From Brachionus manjavacas (Eukaryota > Rotifera > Eurotatoria > Ploima > Brachionidae): DNA of 64,000 nt. The stretch is taken from assembly GCA_019054805.1 (NCBI GenBank), contig JAHQIY010000014.1, positions 372,001 to 436,000 on the forward strand. Direction: 5' to 3'. A program made the translations under genes and the position numbers. Positions 33,148 to 45,156 of the stretch are shown one piece after another. The notes under the pieces were generated by a model. It did no database searches. It was given only the letters and a program-made list of their open reading frames with translations, and was not told where the DNA came from. Every line of letters begins with the position of its first letter. Positions within the stretch are counted from its first letter, which is position 1.

Positions 33148-33810
33148 GTTTTATTATGTTTTTACTTTAATTTTATATTTTTCTAAAGAAGCAATACAGC
33201 GTTTAGCTAATTGTCTCTATTTGTGTATTTAAAAACTACTTAGATTAAATTTGAATTCATCGAATTTTAATGAATTAAATAATTTGTTAGAAAAATATGG
33301 TCTATTTGCTTTTCAGCATAGAGCCTTGGAAAGAATGTTAACTTTTTCCTTTAAAATAATTAATTTTGCAAATGCACTACCACTTTTAAAAGAACAGCTA
33401 GTCAAAAATGATAGTAGAAATTTGAAATATGATTTAAGAAATAAAGATCAAATAATCGAATGTGGATCAAGATCAAAAAGTGGTGAAAAAACTTTTAAAT
33501 ATGTTTATTCAAGATTATCTAACAAATTCATTGTTGATAAATTGGTATTGAAGTTAAGTACATTTTAACTGTCAATGTTTAACAATATTAACTTGATTTA
33601 TGACAAATCAATTAAGTCTTTTGATAATTAAAATTTGAATTTTAAAAGTTTTTTTTTTGAATTTTTTTTTTTTTTTTATTTTAAACATTTTGATATAATG
33701 TATTTTAATGAATTTATATTTTAATTTAAATAAATGAAGAGTTAATCAGTCTATTCAATAGATAAGGGCACTAGCCTGTTAATTAACCTTGAAACTTAAA
33801 AAAAAAAAAA
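33148..33810 (+). mobile_element. 5'-truncated LINE with poly-A tail
   Basis: 663 bases. The open frame 33251-33568 reads NNLLEKYGLFAFQHRALERM, then TFSFKIINFANALPLLKEQL and GEKTFKYVYSRLSNKFI. I take this as the C-terminal end of a non-LTR reverse transcriptase ORF. A 3' UTR ends in a run of about 15 A. Only the 3' end of the element was copied. It sits exactly between the two long direct repeats. Confidence 0.75.
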
Positions 33811-34034
33811 AAATATTGGTTTATTAGAAATAAACTTTTTAAAAGTAAATAAAATTTTTATTTGAAATTTGACAATTATTTCTTTTATTTAGAAAAAAAA
33901 TAGAATTTTTATAAGGGTAAGAATTGACAAAAAAAATTATTTTTCTTTTGAAAATTCAATAGCCTCCGAACTTTACATGAAACTTTTAAATATATTTGAT
34001 AATAATTAATTATTAAAAAAATTATTTTTTTTAT
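33811..34034 (+). repeat. Long target-site duplication, right copy
   Basis: 224 bases, starting in the poly-A tail and matching 32927-33147 with about half a dozen differences. It therefore gives the region a second copy of the MAIP1 polyadenylation signal. Confidence 0.85.
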
Positions 34035-35347
34035 ATTTTTAATATAAGATTTTACATTATTTAAAAAAAATAGAAAACCTAAATTAAAATCAAATAAAGA
34101 ATATTGTCAAATAATAATAATATTTGTGAAGCTTTATTTTTCGGAAAAGATTTATAAAATTATAAAAACTTTTAGCTTAACTAAACAAAATTCATTTTTT
34201 TTAAATTTATTAAAAAATTATCAAAATTTAAAATAAAAAAAAGCTTGAGTTTTTAAAATTACAACATTTGATCAAAAAACAATACTAATAATCTTGAATA
34301 GAAATTTTCGAAGATTTTTCCTCAATTATTAAATTATTGATGTTCCTTAAATTATTAGAATTTTCTAAAAGTTCGAGGCGTTTTTTTATTTAAATCTTTA
34401 TTTTTAAAATAAAAATAAAAATTTTCAATAAGGGAAACAATCGCCATTTACATTAGGGTTTAGAAGTCATCAATTTTTGCTAAAAACAAAAATTTTTATA
34501 AAATACAAAATCTTAAATTTTTGTTCAGAGTTTAATAAAAGTCACAAGTCAAAAGTCAAGTAAAATTACGAATAAAACATAAAATTTAAAATTTTTATTT
34601 TATTTCTTCTTATCTTAAATAAAAAAAATAATATCTTTTTTGATTTACCAGAATAGAAATACAAGCATTGCGTACTATTTCCAGTATGTAGATAATGAAA
34701 ATGATGAATATCGGTCCTAGAACAAAGCTCTGAGAAACGCCACTAATGACTTCCATTTATTTGATGCACTGGAACAATCTTAAAAAATAAATTTAAGAAA
34801 AAAAAAATTGTTTTTTTTTATTAAAATATTGTCAAGTTGTAGCTGTGGTCATTAAATTAAAATTATGCCAATGATATTGTTAATGCCATTGATTGTTAAT
34901 GTTCAACCAGATTTTTTATACAGAATTTCAAAGACAAATTATTTTATTTACTTGGTTATAGGCAGAGTTGTATATTTGAAGTTGAGAATAATTTTTTTTA
35001 AATCCTGTTAATTTAAAAATAGGGTATAATTCTTGATGATTTTTTTTTGAATTTTTAACAAGTCTGTTTGCACATTACAAAAATCCTCGAGTCGTAATTT
35101 ATCAATAAATTATTTAATAACTTACAAAAAATAATATTTAACAATAATTTTTAGGTAAACAAAATTTTCTTCAATAAAAATATTGTTTGAATCCTCAATA
35201 CCGGAAATCCAGCCCTATTAAGAGTTCTGGTCATTTTTAGAATAGGTATAATATTTCATAATTTGACTATTAGTTACTTGGCAACAGCAACTCTTGTTAG
35301 CATAATCAATCAAAGTAAATAGTTTATTCTCTAACTAAGTCAAAAAA
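34035..35347. other. Spacer with repeat copies and a LINE scrap
   Basis: 34449-34665 matches 37925-38190 in word order, including AATACAAAATCTTAAATTTTT and CACAAGTCAAAAGTCAAGT. On the minus strand 34680-34775 gives a reverse transcriptase scrap (SFVLGPIFIIFIIYI). CAGAGTTGTA at 34965 looks like another hAT-type end. No gene is seen. Confidence 0.5.
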
Positions 35348-36211
35348 ATGAGTCTTAAAATCCAAGAGCCATATCATCCCAAGGCCAAAATTCTTGCGTG
35401 GACCGAATTCAACATTGCCGACATAGACCGTTTTTTACTAATTTTTCAATCACCCAATGCCAACGAAATCTATCCATATTTGGAAAAAATTCTCGAGCTA
35501 AATAGCTCGTATCTAAAGCCAAAAATACTGCTGGACCTTCATTACTATGCCTTACGCTTTGCAATAAACAACAAGTTTTCCAAGCTTCAAATATCGGCCT
35601 TTATGTCCATTTTGCGCTCAATTCACAAAATCAATGAAGAAACCCCATTTGAAAATTATGAAATTCTTATCAAATATTTTAATCAATTGATTATTTGCCA
35701 TTCTATTCAAGTAGATAGTTGAATTAAATTTAAAAAAAAAAATTTTTTTTATTTTTTTTTCTAGAGACCCCCTTTTTGTGTAGAAATTTTTGACAATCAA
35801 AAATCAATGAAAGTGATTAATTTTATAACTGAGACCTATTTGAGACATTATAAGCTTTACAAATATGCATTCACGCCTATAATTAGTCTTGAGCTGCATT
35901 GTGGCGAAAAGGCAGTTGAATATGAGGATAGTGAATTGGACAATGATTCGGACTTGAAGACAGACTCGAATTCAGAATTAAGAGTAAAAACAGCCATGTC
36001 AATTGGAACTTCGATCAAAATTCAAGAGTCAAATCAATCGGAAGAAGTCGAACTGAATTCTGAAGTCAAAAATTTTTTCAGGGAAGTTATCACAGAGTAT
36101 ATCCAAAGTGAAGATGTGAAAAAACAGCTGAAAATCCTTGAAGATGAAAGAATTGCTCTGTTTACTCAAAAAGCCAGAGAAGAATTAACCAAATCAACCA
36201 AGAAAAAATGA
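35348..36211 (+). CDS. CFAP119: CFAP119 (CCDC189) cilia and flagella associated protein
   Basis: Exons 35348-35710 and 35765-36211, 269 residues, with a 54-base phase-0 intron. The sequence LLDLHYYALRFAINNKFS, the run ending FNQLIICHSIQ, then RPPFCVEIFDNQ across the splice and TYLRHYKLYKYAFTP after it follow the CCDC189 family closely. The C-terminus is acidic and then a charged helix, probably coiled coil. Family members are found in motile cilia and sperm tails. I chose the ATG at 35348 because it follows TTCTCTAACTAAG and opens the conserved frame. The next gene starts 197 bases downstream on the same strand. Confidence 0.85.
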
Positions 36212-36407
36212 AGTTTTTTATTTTCTTAAATTTTTATTCGAAAAAAAAATTAAATAAATAATCTCTATATAAAAAAAAAAACATTTATTGATTAAAATCT
36301 TATGAAAAATTTCAAATTTTAATTTTGATGAGAAACAAACGAATGCTAGTTATGCGTTTTTCAAATAAAATTTTTAAAATTTAGTCCTAAAATACTTCAT
36401 ACCAACA

Positions 36408-37845
36408 ATGCCAAAAATTTCACTATTTTTTTTATTTTTTTTAACAATTAAAGCATCAATAGAGTCTAAATCAAAGTATTGGCTCATATCATGCCAATAT
36501 ACCGGGTGTTCATTTTCTTTCAACTCTTGTCTTAACTGTCTCGGAGAAGATAACTGCAAAGAATGCATCACTGATATTCATCAAGGATGCTCTGTTTGTG
36601 CGAATGATATTTTTAAAGAAGATTATATGGAAATAATAGATGGAAATAAATATTTAATTTGTGACCATTTGGACCCTGTTCAGGCTCAAGTGTGCCATTT
36701 GTATTGCAGAGGACAGTTTAGCAAAGGTGGGCAGTGTGTTAGAGTTAATAATGTGCCAGTGTGTCAATGTTCATCTCAGTTTCTGACAGCACCGTAAAAA
36801 AAATATTTTAAAAAATTGAATAAAAAAAGTAAACTTATTTTTAAGAACTTCCTCAACTACAAAGTAAACTTAATTGATGATTTGATTTTGCTAAAAAAAT
36901 TATTTATAAATTAAAAAAATTTCATTTATTTTTATTTAATTTAGACAGCCATTGACATCAAACGAGCCTTCATACAGCTTTAATGGAACTTTAAAATTTA
37001 GCTTTTCAATACCGTATGGTTATCAAAAGTTCTTTTTGCTGCCAAACGGCGATCTAGTGAGAGGAAGTAGCAATAATTTTGTAGAAATTTGGGATACACA
37101 AAATGGTTTTAGGAGAAAAAATTTGACAAGTGGGCACACAAATCCAAATGTTTTTGGTCTACTGTCAAATGGTGACTTGGTAGTTGGATATTCAAACAAT
37201 AAGACTCTTCTAGTTTGGGATTTGAGTGCATCAAATGGCGATGCATTGAAAAGAGTAATTCAAACCAACGCTTCTTTCCAATACCTGACTGTGCTAAAAA
37301 ATGATGACTTGGCTATTGCTCAAAAAAAGGACAACTATGATATTGTAATAAGAAATTCACAAAATGGAATGGTTAAAAAAAGACTTGTGGCACATGAGGG
37401 AGCTGTTAATGAAATAATTGAATTACCGAATGGCAATTTGGTTAGTTGTTCGTTTGATAAAACTGTAAAGGAATGGAATTTAGCAGATGAATCAGTGTTA
37501 AAATCTTTAATGCTTGGCAATCATGCAACTTCAATGGCATTATTGAATAATGGCGATTTAGCTGTGGGTCTGTTTGATGGTACCATTAGCATTTGGAATT
37601 TAGAGAATGTTAATTTGATTAGAAATTTAATCGGACATACAGATAAAATTTGTTATCATGGCTGTTTGAATGTTCTTGAAAATGGTGAATTATTAAGTGC
37701 GTCTTATGACAGAACACTAAAAGTTTGGAATCCATTTGATGGAAATATGACGAGTAGTCATAGATTTCTGGTTCATCAGTTAGGCACTTTACCAGACGGA
37801 AATTTAATAGGTTCTTCTAGTGTTGAAATTTTAGTATGGAATTAA
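36408..37845 (+). CDS. Secreted Cys-rich protein with WD40-type beta-propeller
   Basis: Exons 36408-36793 and 36945-37845, 428 residues. The phase-2 splice (CC plus A) is clean. Residues 1-17 are a signal peptide (ISLFFLFFLTIKAS core). Residues 22-128 hold about 18 cysteines in closely spaced pairs, such as GCSFSFNSCLNC and CKECITDIHQGCSVC, and end with an EGF-like VPVCQC. From about 135 on come about seven WD40-like blades of the form LPNGDLVxGSxDxxxxxW. They include LPNGNLVSCSFDKTVKEWN and LENGELLSASYDRTLKVWN. There is no membrane span, so the protein should be exported. WD40 propellers are usually cytosolic. I know no named family with this domain order. Confidence 0.82.
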
Positions 37846-38799
37846 TGAATAATAACTCTTTAATTTGTTTTTGGCTAATAAAATAATAAGGCCATATCAT
37901 TCAACTAATTAGTTTTTTTTAACATTTGGGTGTTTAAGCTATTAATTTTTGCCAATATCAAATACAAAATCTTAAATTTTTTAAAGCTTAAATTTGTGTT
38001 CAGAGTTGAATAAAATTCACAAGTCAAAAGTCAAGTTAAATTACGATTTGACTTTAACTTGAAATAGTGACAAGAAATCATAGTATAAAAAAACATAAAA
38101 TTTAGAAATTTTTTCCAAGAAAATTTTTTTTAATATCTTTTTTATCTAAAAAAATAAAAATATTAAATTTTTTAATTTCCTAGAATAGAAATAATCAAAA
38201 AAAAAATCAAATCATGTCTTTGATGGAATGTCTTGAACAATGACTTGAAGCTATATGGCTTTTATAAAACTCTGCTTTTTTTAAATAAAAAAAACCTTAA
38301 CTACAGCTCCTTTAATAATGAAATTTTTTTTTTTTAATTCAGTTCAGTTTTTCGTTTAATAAATGAGTTTATTTTTAGCAGTGTCTGATTTTTTGATAAT
38401 TGAATATCCTCAAAATTAGCTTTTTATATTTCAAATAAATTTATCAATGACAATTCTGGGGAAAAAGATAAAAATTTTATAAATTATTTCTTTTAGAACT
38501 TAACAAATTTTATTTTATGATTAAAATTAATTTTAAATAACTTAATGTATCTGGATCAAATTGTTTTTCATTTTTTGTATAATCATTTTTTAAGGCCCTA
38601 TACGGTATGTCATAAGGAATTGTAATAAACATGTCAATAAATGTCTAGTGATTTTTGAACATTATTATTATATTATTAAAATACTAAATTCTCTTTATAA
38701 TAATAAAAATTAAAAAAAAAATCTTATCTTAATTTTCGATGTTTTAAATGATTAATTTAATAAAAAAAGTGATATTATTTATTGAAGAAAATGCTTTAT
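37846..38799. other. Spacer with a hAT-like MITE candidate
   Basis: 37925-38190 is a second copy of the repeat at 34449-34665. The part 38001-38274 starts CAGAGTTGAATAAAATTCAC and ends AAAACTCTG, so it may be a hAT-type MITE. The flanking eight bases agree at only five positions, so the call is weak. Confidence 0.4.
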
Positions 38800-39195
38800 T
38801 TAGAAATAAGATTTTTCAAAATTTTTAAAATCTTCTTCTGTAAAAACTGATTCTTCCACTTTTTTTGCAGCTTCTTTTTGTTTAGTTCTTTTATTCAAAA
38901 CAGATTCAATTAAATCATATTTTACAACTGGTTTGGAAATTTTATTCAAATAGCTTAGGTTGTTTTTTAGCAGAGCTTTTTTTTTGTTTTTTTGTTCATT
39001 ACATTTTTCGACCAAAGACTTGTTCACCTTACCTCTTGGATGGTAAGCTTCGTTTTTGTTTTTTATGCGTTTTGAATCTTAAAAAATAAATTTGTGAAAA
39101 TGTACTATTATTTAATTTTTACCTTTTTGATTTTTCGATAATCCATCGCTGTCTTCACATAATTCGAGAGCTTTTTTAACCAAAGATTTGGACAT
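38800..39195 (-). CDS. RPS19BP1: RPS19BP1 (AROS) ribosome biogenesis protein
   Basis: Exons 39123-39195 and 38800-39077 on the minus strand, 116 residues, with a 45-base intron. Exon 1 encodes MSKSLVKKALELCEDSD. The protein is Lys-rich and ends VFTEEDFKNFEKSYF, a close match to the C-terminal VFTEEDFQKFQQEYF of vertebrate AROS. The middle LKNNLSYLNKI also fits the family. AROS binds ribosomal protein S19 and takes part in small-subunit assembly in the nucleolus; in mammals it was also named as an activator of SIRT1. The length is close to the human 136 residues. ATCATTTAG lies directly before the start codon. Confidence 0.88.
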
Positions 39196-41250
39196 TCTAA
39201 ATGATTTTTTTGTATGGAAAATATTATAAATATTTACTATAAATTTAAATATTTCAATGATTATAAATCATCTAGAGGAGTTTATTTAAACTTAAATTAA
39301 CTTAACTATTGTAGCAGTTTCTTTCTAAAATTCTTGTGGTATGTAGCAATGCTGAAATTTATTTTTTGATTTAATAAAACTCCAAATAATTAAAAGTTTA
39401 AAAATACATAAAAAGTTACTGTTTTAATAAAAAAAAAAGTTCAAAAATATGCAAAAAATTTTATTATTTAATAAATTATTTTAAAATTATTTCTATGATT
39501 AAAAAAAAATTTAAAAGAGTTAAGCTAACCAACGCATATCCTTATTTTTCATGCATAAGATCAATTAAGCAGACAAAAACTTTAATATTTATCAAGATAA
39601 AACGAAATTTTGAGAGAATATAGCATTTTTATTCTAGTTTTTATTTATGCTTTTATCTTTTTTCGATAAGTTCATTTCTTCGAATATTAATGAGTCGTTT
39701 GGATGTAGAGGCCAAAAGGTCCTGTACGAGATTTTGGTCCATATTTCTTGTACAAAGTCGTTTTTTATTCCTTAAATTATTTGACATGTAAAAATTAGAT
39801 AAACTTTACTCAGCGGATGTGATGATTGATCCTTCATCACATCCGCTGAAATATAGATCAGATCTCAAATTTGATCTTTAAAATCAATGAATTATCTAAA
39901 TAAAATTTATTCTTGTAATAAATGTCCATTTACTGGCTTCTGAATGCACCAAGACAAATCCAGAAAAGGACAAATTCGATTATGCTACACAACAAGTTAA
40001 AACACGCCTTTGGACCATGCACCAGAGTACATCTCGCCCATGTTATAATATTGTTAACTTTGAGCACATGCTCTAATAGCGTAATTATGCGTTTAGATCC
40101 TCATCTAACACTGAAAGCCTTAGCTTAATGCGTCACCAAGACTCAATTTTAAAGTAAAAAATAAAAAAATAATTTTTTGAATTATGCATTTGGTGCAGCA
40201 CTAGAGATCAAGAAATAAAAAACATTAAAAAATTCATTTTTTATATTTTTCGATTAAAAAAATAATAAAATTCAAGTTCTGCTCGAGGGAATATCGGTAT
40301 TTAAATTTTGGCGACTCAAACAAATATTTTCGTGACCAAAAAAATTTTAAATTTTCGGTATCTTAAATCACCAAATATGTGACTCGAGCTTATGTGATCC
40401 GAAAAAAAATACTCAAGTCACATATCATATGACCAAGTTGGTCACAAAACAGGACAGATATATTATGTTATTAATAAAAAAATCAGTTCTTATGATTTTT
40501 TTAAGAAAATAACACCATAAAATGCGTCCACGTATTAATTAATGGTATAGCTATTATTAAAAAAATATAATTAATTGTTTTTACTTTTAACTATTTAAAA
40601 ACAAAAAAAAAACATTAATTTATTTTTTAATTTTTAATGAGTCTTGAACAATAATTACTTCTAAAAAAATTGTCAATTTATTTGATTTTTATTTTTGCTC
40701 AAATCAAAGGTCACATTAAAAGAATCTAAATCAATCAACGATTTTTTTCCTTTTTTTGTTTAATTCTCATTATCTTGCTTCTTTACATGTTTTTGATGAT
40801 ACCAGTCTTTGTTCCAAACAACCCACATAAAAAAATAGACAAAATATAAAATTTTAATTTTTAAAATAATTTAAATTATTAACATATCATATAAAATTTT
40901 AATAGAATTTTTTTTTTCAATTGATTAACTCTTTGCTGATAATATTCTTTTTTAAAGTATTTGAATTATTATTTTTTTACATTTGCTCTTTTATTTAGAT
41001 TTTTGGTGGAAACAAAAACTTGTCAATTTTTTACCCAAGACTATTATTGAGTCGGATTCTGGTACTTTGAAATATTTCCATTTAAGTATTACCATAAACT
41101 AAGCATTTAATTTTCATAAATTTAAAGCTTTTTGCAAACAAAATTCGAAACACTCCTTGGAGTAATTATCTTATCTTAGGCGCTTAGATTGCCTTGTTTT
41201 TAGTATCTTATGTTTCATAACACATCTTGTAAATTAAAATTTAATATACA
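39196..41250. other. Gene-free stretch with a perfect hairpin and an odd GC-richer patch
   Basis: A perfect 16-base hairpin lies at 39810-39849 and is listed separately. The part 39915-40135 is less A/T-rich than its surroundings, has a 68-codon open frame, and shares ACATCTCGCCCATGTTA with a similar patch at 46460 (ACATCTCGCTCATGTTA). No protein match is known. The rest is A/T-rich. Confidence 0.45.
39810..39849. repeat. Perfect 16-base inverted repeat (hairpin)
   Basis: TCAGCGGATGTGATGA, an eight-base loop TTGATCCT, then TCATCACATCCGCTGA. It is GC-richer than the surrounding DNA. It could be a transposon relic or a structured RNA element. Confidence 0.8.
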
Positions 41251-42540
41251 ATGTCCCAATGTTCAATTGATATAAGGCTAAAACGTTCATCCAAGGAGTA
41301 CGCTGACGGAGTAAAATTTAGCTTAGAATTTGACTCTTTTAAACATTTCTATTAATCACAGGACTTGATCTCCGGTGAAGTCATCATAAATGGTAATGGA
41401 GCATCTGCCATTCAGCACAATGGTGTCTACCTCAATTTAGACGGAATGGTAAACATTAATCTAAGCACCAAAAATGTCGGAATGTTCGAAGCTTTCTATA
41501 ATTCAGCTAAAGTAGGCTTCTATTAAAAAAAATAAGAAAGTATCTATTATCTGTATCTTAAAGCCCATTCAATTGATAAACTATTCGCTAGAAATTTCGA
41601 AACCCGGCAAACTCGCTGCCAGTCGCACCGAGATTCCTTTTGAAATACCTCTCAGGGCAAAATCTTCAGTCAAGCATTTATATGAAACATATCATGGTGT
41701 TTTTATCACCATACAAGTATTAAAAATTAATAAAATAAATTGATTAAAATTTTATTTAAAATTAAAGTATTTTTTGAGAGTTGACATGAAACGCTCATTT
41801 TTGAGCAAAGATTTGTCAAAACAAATTGAAATTTTGATGGTTTCAAGAGTAAATATAAATGCCTTTTTGAGGAGTGGAAAAAAAATAAATAATTTTTTTA
41901 TTTATTTAGCCAACAAGTGAGCTGGCCGAGAAAGCCGTATCAAAGCCTGTAGAATTTAAAATCACGCCTGATACTTTAACTAATGTCAAAGACGTGAGTT
42001 AATCTTTGGGAATAAAAAATTTGCTTAAAATTTAAATTAGAAATCCAAAATTCCAAATTTTCTTATTACTGGTCACATTGACTCAACTGTTTGCTGCATT
42101 CAGAAGCCTGTAAATGGACAAGTAAAATAAAAAAAGAATTTATTTTAATAATTTATTGATTTTAAATTTAAAGTTAATAGTGCATGAGTCTAGTTTGCCT
42201 ATAAAATCGATTGAGATTCAATTGATTAGGGTTGAGACATGCGGATGTGCTGAAGGATATGCTAAAGATTGTACGCAAATGGTTTTGTCTAATTTATTTA
42301 GCAGATTTATTTAATTTTTTTTCATTCTAAGTGACTGAGATTCAAAATATTCAAATTGGTGAAGGCGATGTGCCGCGGCAAATAGCCATTCCGATTTATA
42401 TGATTTTTCCGCGCTTGTTCACTTGTCCAACTCTGTTGACCACAAATTTTAAAATTGAATTTGAAATTAATCTAGTCCTTGTGTTTGAAGATGATCGTTT
42501 GATAACTGAAAATTTTCCAATTAAATTGACACGATTCTAA
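41251..42540 (+). CDS. VPS26C: VPS26C (DSCR3), Commander/retriever complex subunit
   Basis: Eight exons: 41251-41310, 41362-41511, 41564-41716, 41768-41848, 41910-41993, 42041-42121, 42174-42270 and 42332-42540. They sum to 305 codons including the stop, close to the 297 residues in humans. Introns are 45 to 61 bases. Arrestin-like VPS26 fold motifs are clear: GEVIINGNGASAIQHNGVYL, VGMFEAFYNSAK, PTSELAEKAV, TGHIDSTVCCIQKPVNG, and the C-terminal VTEIQNIQIGEGDV and IPIYMIFPRLFTCPTL. In animals VPS26C joins VPS35L and VPS29 in retriever, which returns cargo such as integrins from endosomes to the surface. A mitofusin gene starts 113 bases after its stop on the same strand. Confidence 0.93.
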
Positions 42541-42653
42541 ATTTGATTAATAAAATTAATTTTTTTAAATTTTTTTATTTTAAATACATATTAAGGAGTT
42601 AGTTCTTTATATTAAACATTTTTTGATAATTTTATTTTAACTTGTTTAGTATT

Positions 42654-45156
42654 ATGTCAAGTCGAATGCCAAACTCAAAACTAAATAGATTCGATTCAAT
42701 GCAGCCGTCCACAGAGACAAATGCTGGTAGTGACACTTCGTCGCCGCTAAAGCTTTTCAAGCAAGCAAAGCAATCTATGAATTCAATTTATATGAATTTT
42801 AGCTCAATTTTATCAGAAATAAATGCTTTTTTTGATTGTAAATTTTAATAAAAAATTTTATTTTTCTAAGTGAAAATTTTTAAATTTATAAATTAAAAAA
42901 AATAGCTGCTGAATTGAAATCAAGCGATGTTGTGAGCTATGCGGAAATACAAAAAATACAAGGCTTCAAAGAAAAATGTGAAGGTCTGATTAAAATGATA
43001 TCACGTGACCGAATGAAATGTGTTTTTTTCGGACGCACCAGCAATGGAAAGAGCTCTACCATCAACGCCATGTTGCACCAAAAGATACTGCCCATGGGCA
43101 TTGGTCACACTACCAACTGTTTTCTGCAAGTCGAAGGCTCAGACCTGTCCGAACAAGATGCTTGTTTTTACATACCTGGTTGTGACCAGCCTGAAGAAAT
43201 AAAAAATCTGCTCAATCTTGGTTCAGCATTGTCCAAAGAAAAATTGGACTCGAGCTCCTTGGTGCGCGTTCTTTGGCCCAAAGAAAAATGCCGCTTGCTC
43301 AAAGAAGACGTTGTCTTGGTGGACAGTCCGGGCATTGATGTCTCAATTGATTTGGACACATGGATAGATCAGAATTGTCTGGATGCTGATGTTTTTGTGC
43401 TTGTGGTCAATGCCGAGTCCACTTTGACCAAAACCGAAAAAGACTTTTTTCACAAAGTTAGCGAAAAGTTAACTCAGCCAAACATATTTATTCTGAACAA
43501 CCGATGGGACGCCACTGCCTACGAACCAGAGACTGCCGAAATAGTGCGCGATCAACACATCGAAAGAGACAAGGAATTTTTGTGCAACGAATTGAAGACA
43601 TGTGACAAAAATCAAGCAAACAGCCGAATTTATTTCATATCAGCTCGCGAGGTTCTACTCACCAGGACTCAGAACAATCCGCAGCTTCCACCCGGATATC
43701 AGAACCGCCTCCTTCAATTCGAATGGTTCGAGGAAGAATTCGAAAAGTGCATTTCAATGAGCGCTGTCAAAACAAAGTTTGATCAGCCGGCTCAGCGAGG
43801 CAAGGCGATGGCGGCCACTCTGAGTGCCACATTGGAAAATTGTCACCAACAAGCAATTGAAAAAAAAAATCTTTTTGAATTAAATTTAAAAAATTTGATC
43901 AAAAAAATTCACGAAACTGAGCAAAAACTGCAGGATTTTACCCAAGACATGAAGGACAAAATACGCGATGTCATGGAAGATGTGGAAAAAAATATTATAC
44001 TAATATTAAATGAAGAAATAAGAAGAATTCACATTTTAATAGATGAATATGAAAAACCTTTTCATCCAGATGAGGAACAATTGAACTGGTACAAAAAAGA
44101 GCTACATGAATTTGTAGACCGCAAATTGAGGAACAAATTGAGCAATAGATTAAACTCAGCTTTAATTCAGACTTTAAATTTAACCCAGGAAGAAATGAGA
44201 AGTAAAAAAATGAGGAACAAAAATGTTTTTTTTTTATTATACGTTTTCTAAGAACAAGTGTTGGAACTAGTGGAATCCGAGGAAAACCGAAGACAGGTTG
44301 CCAATATGCTGCCTCGGGAGGACTTTTATATCACCTATAGAATAGACTGCTCCAATTTGTGTGCTGATTTTAAGGAAGATGTAAGTTTTCATTTTTCGCT
44401 GGGATTTACTGCATTGATGCGACGGTTTGGCGGAAATGATCACTTTAATCATGGAACATCGCATTTTTTTGCCGATTCGGCGATGAATTTTTTCAAAAAA
44501 GACCAAAATTCAACTCAATCAAATTTGAATTCGTTTCAAAACTCAAATCAATCAGATAATCTTCAAATTCTTCTCCAAGGCTTTCAAATAGTAGCAAACA
44601 AATCGAACGTGGTTTTGTTAGCAGTTGGTGGAATTGTCTGGAGAGGTCTGGGATGGAAAATTCTCGCAGTAACCGGAAGTCTTTATGCTTTATGCTATTT
44701 ATATGAAAGATTGATGTGGACGAGAAAAACTCAGGAACGAGTTTTTAAAAAACAGTATGCTGATTATGCCAGTTCTAAACTAAAAATGATTGTGGGTCTT
44801 ACTGGACAAAATGCAGCATCTCAAGTCCAACAGTAATTGAAAAGATGATTTATTTTTTTCATTTTATTTTAGTTAACTATTTTTTTAAAAGAGAGTTAAA
44901 AATGTACTTGACTCAAATGTGTCGATACATAGACATTACCAAAGAAGAGTATTTCAAGGAACAAAAAAGATATGAATATGACATTAAAATTTTGGATGAA
45001 GTTTTGAAAAAGTCCAAAACCATAAAGTGTTTTTTTAAATGTATTTAATTAATTAAATATTAAAATACTTTTTATTTTAGGAACAAGGGAAGATATGTGT
45101 GCAGTGACTTTGACAATTTCATTTCAGAATATTTATCAGCTGATGATGGTAAATAG
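42654..45156 (+). CDS. MFN: Mitofusin, outer mitochondrial membrane fusion GTPase
   Basis: Five exons: 42654-42837, 42906-44201, 44253-44832, 44892-45026 and 45081-45156. They sum to 756 residues, nearly the same as human MFN2 (757). GTPase motifs: G1 GRTSNGKSS (residues 104-112), G2 in GHTTNCF, G3 DSPG, G4 NRWD. A first heptad-repeat region follows, then a membrane hairpin (VVLLAVGGIVWRGLGW and ILAVTGSLYALCYLY). The second heptad repeat (QELKMYLTQMCRYIDITKEE) is split over the last exons and ends in SDFDNFISEYLSADDGK. The protein tethers and fuses mitochondria. The exon 4 start at 44892 is chosen because an AG 20 bases earlier would give an immediate stop. TTAACTTGTTTAG precedes the start codon. 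Confidence 0.93.

Noticed and set aside
33251-33568. Independent 105-residue host gene
   Set aside because: The sequence is the C-terminal end of a LINE frame and lies between target duplications with a poly-A tail.
38001-38274. Confident hAT MITE
   Set aside because: CAGAG...CTCTG ends are there, but the flanking eight bases agree at only five positions; kept only as a weak note.
42331-42540. Separate small gene at the end of VPS26C
   Set aside because: It is the last VPS26C exon; phase and family alignment join it to the upstream exons.
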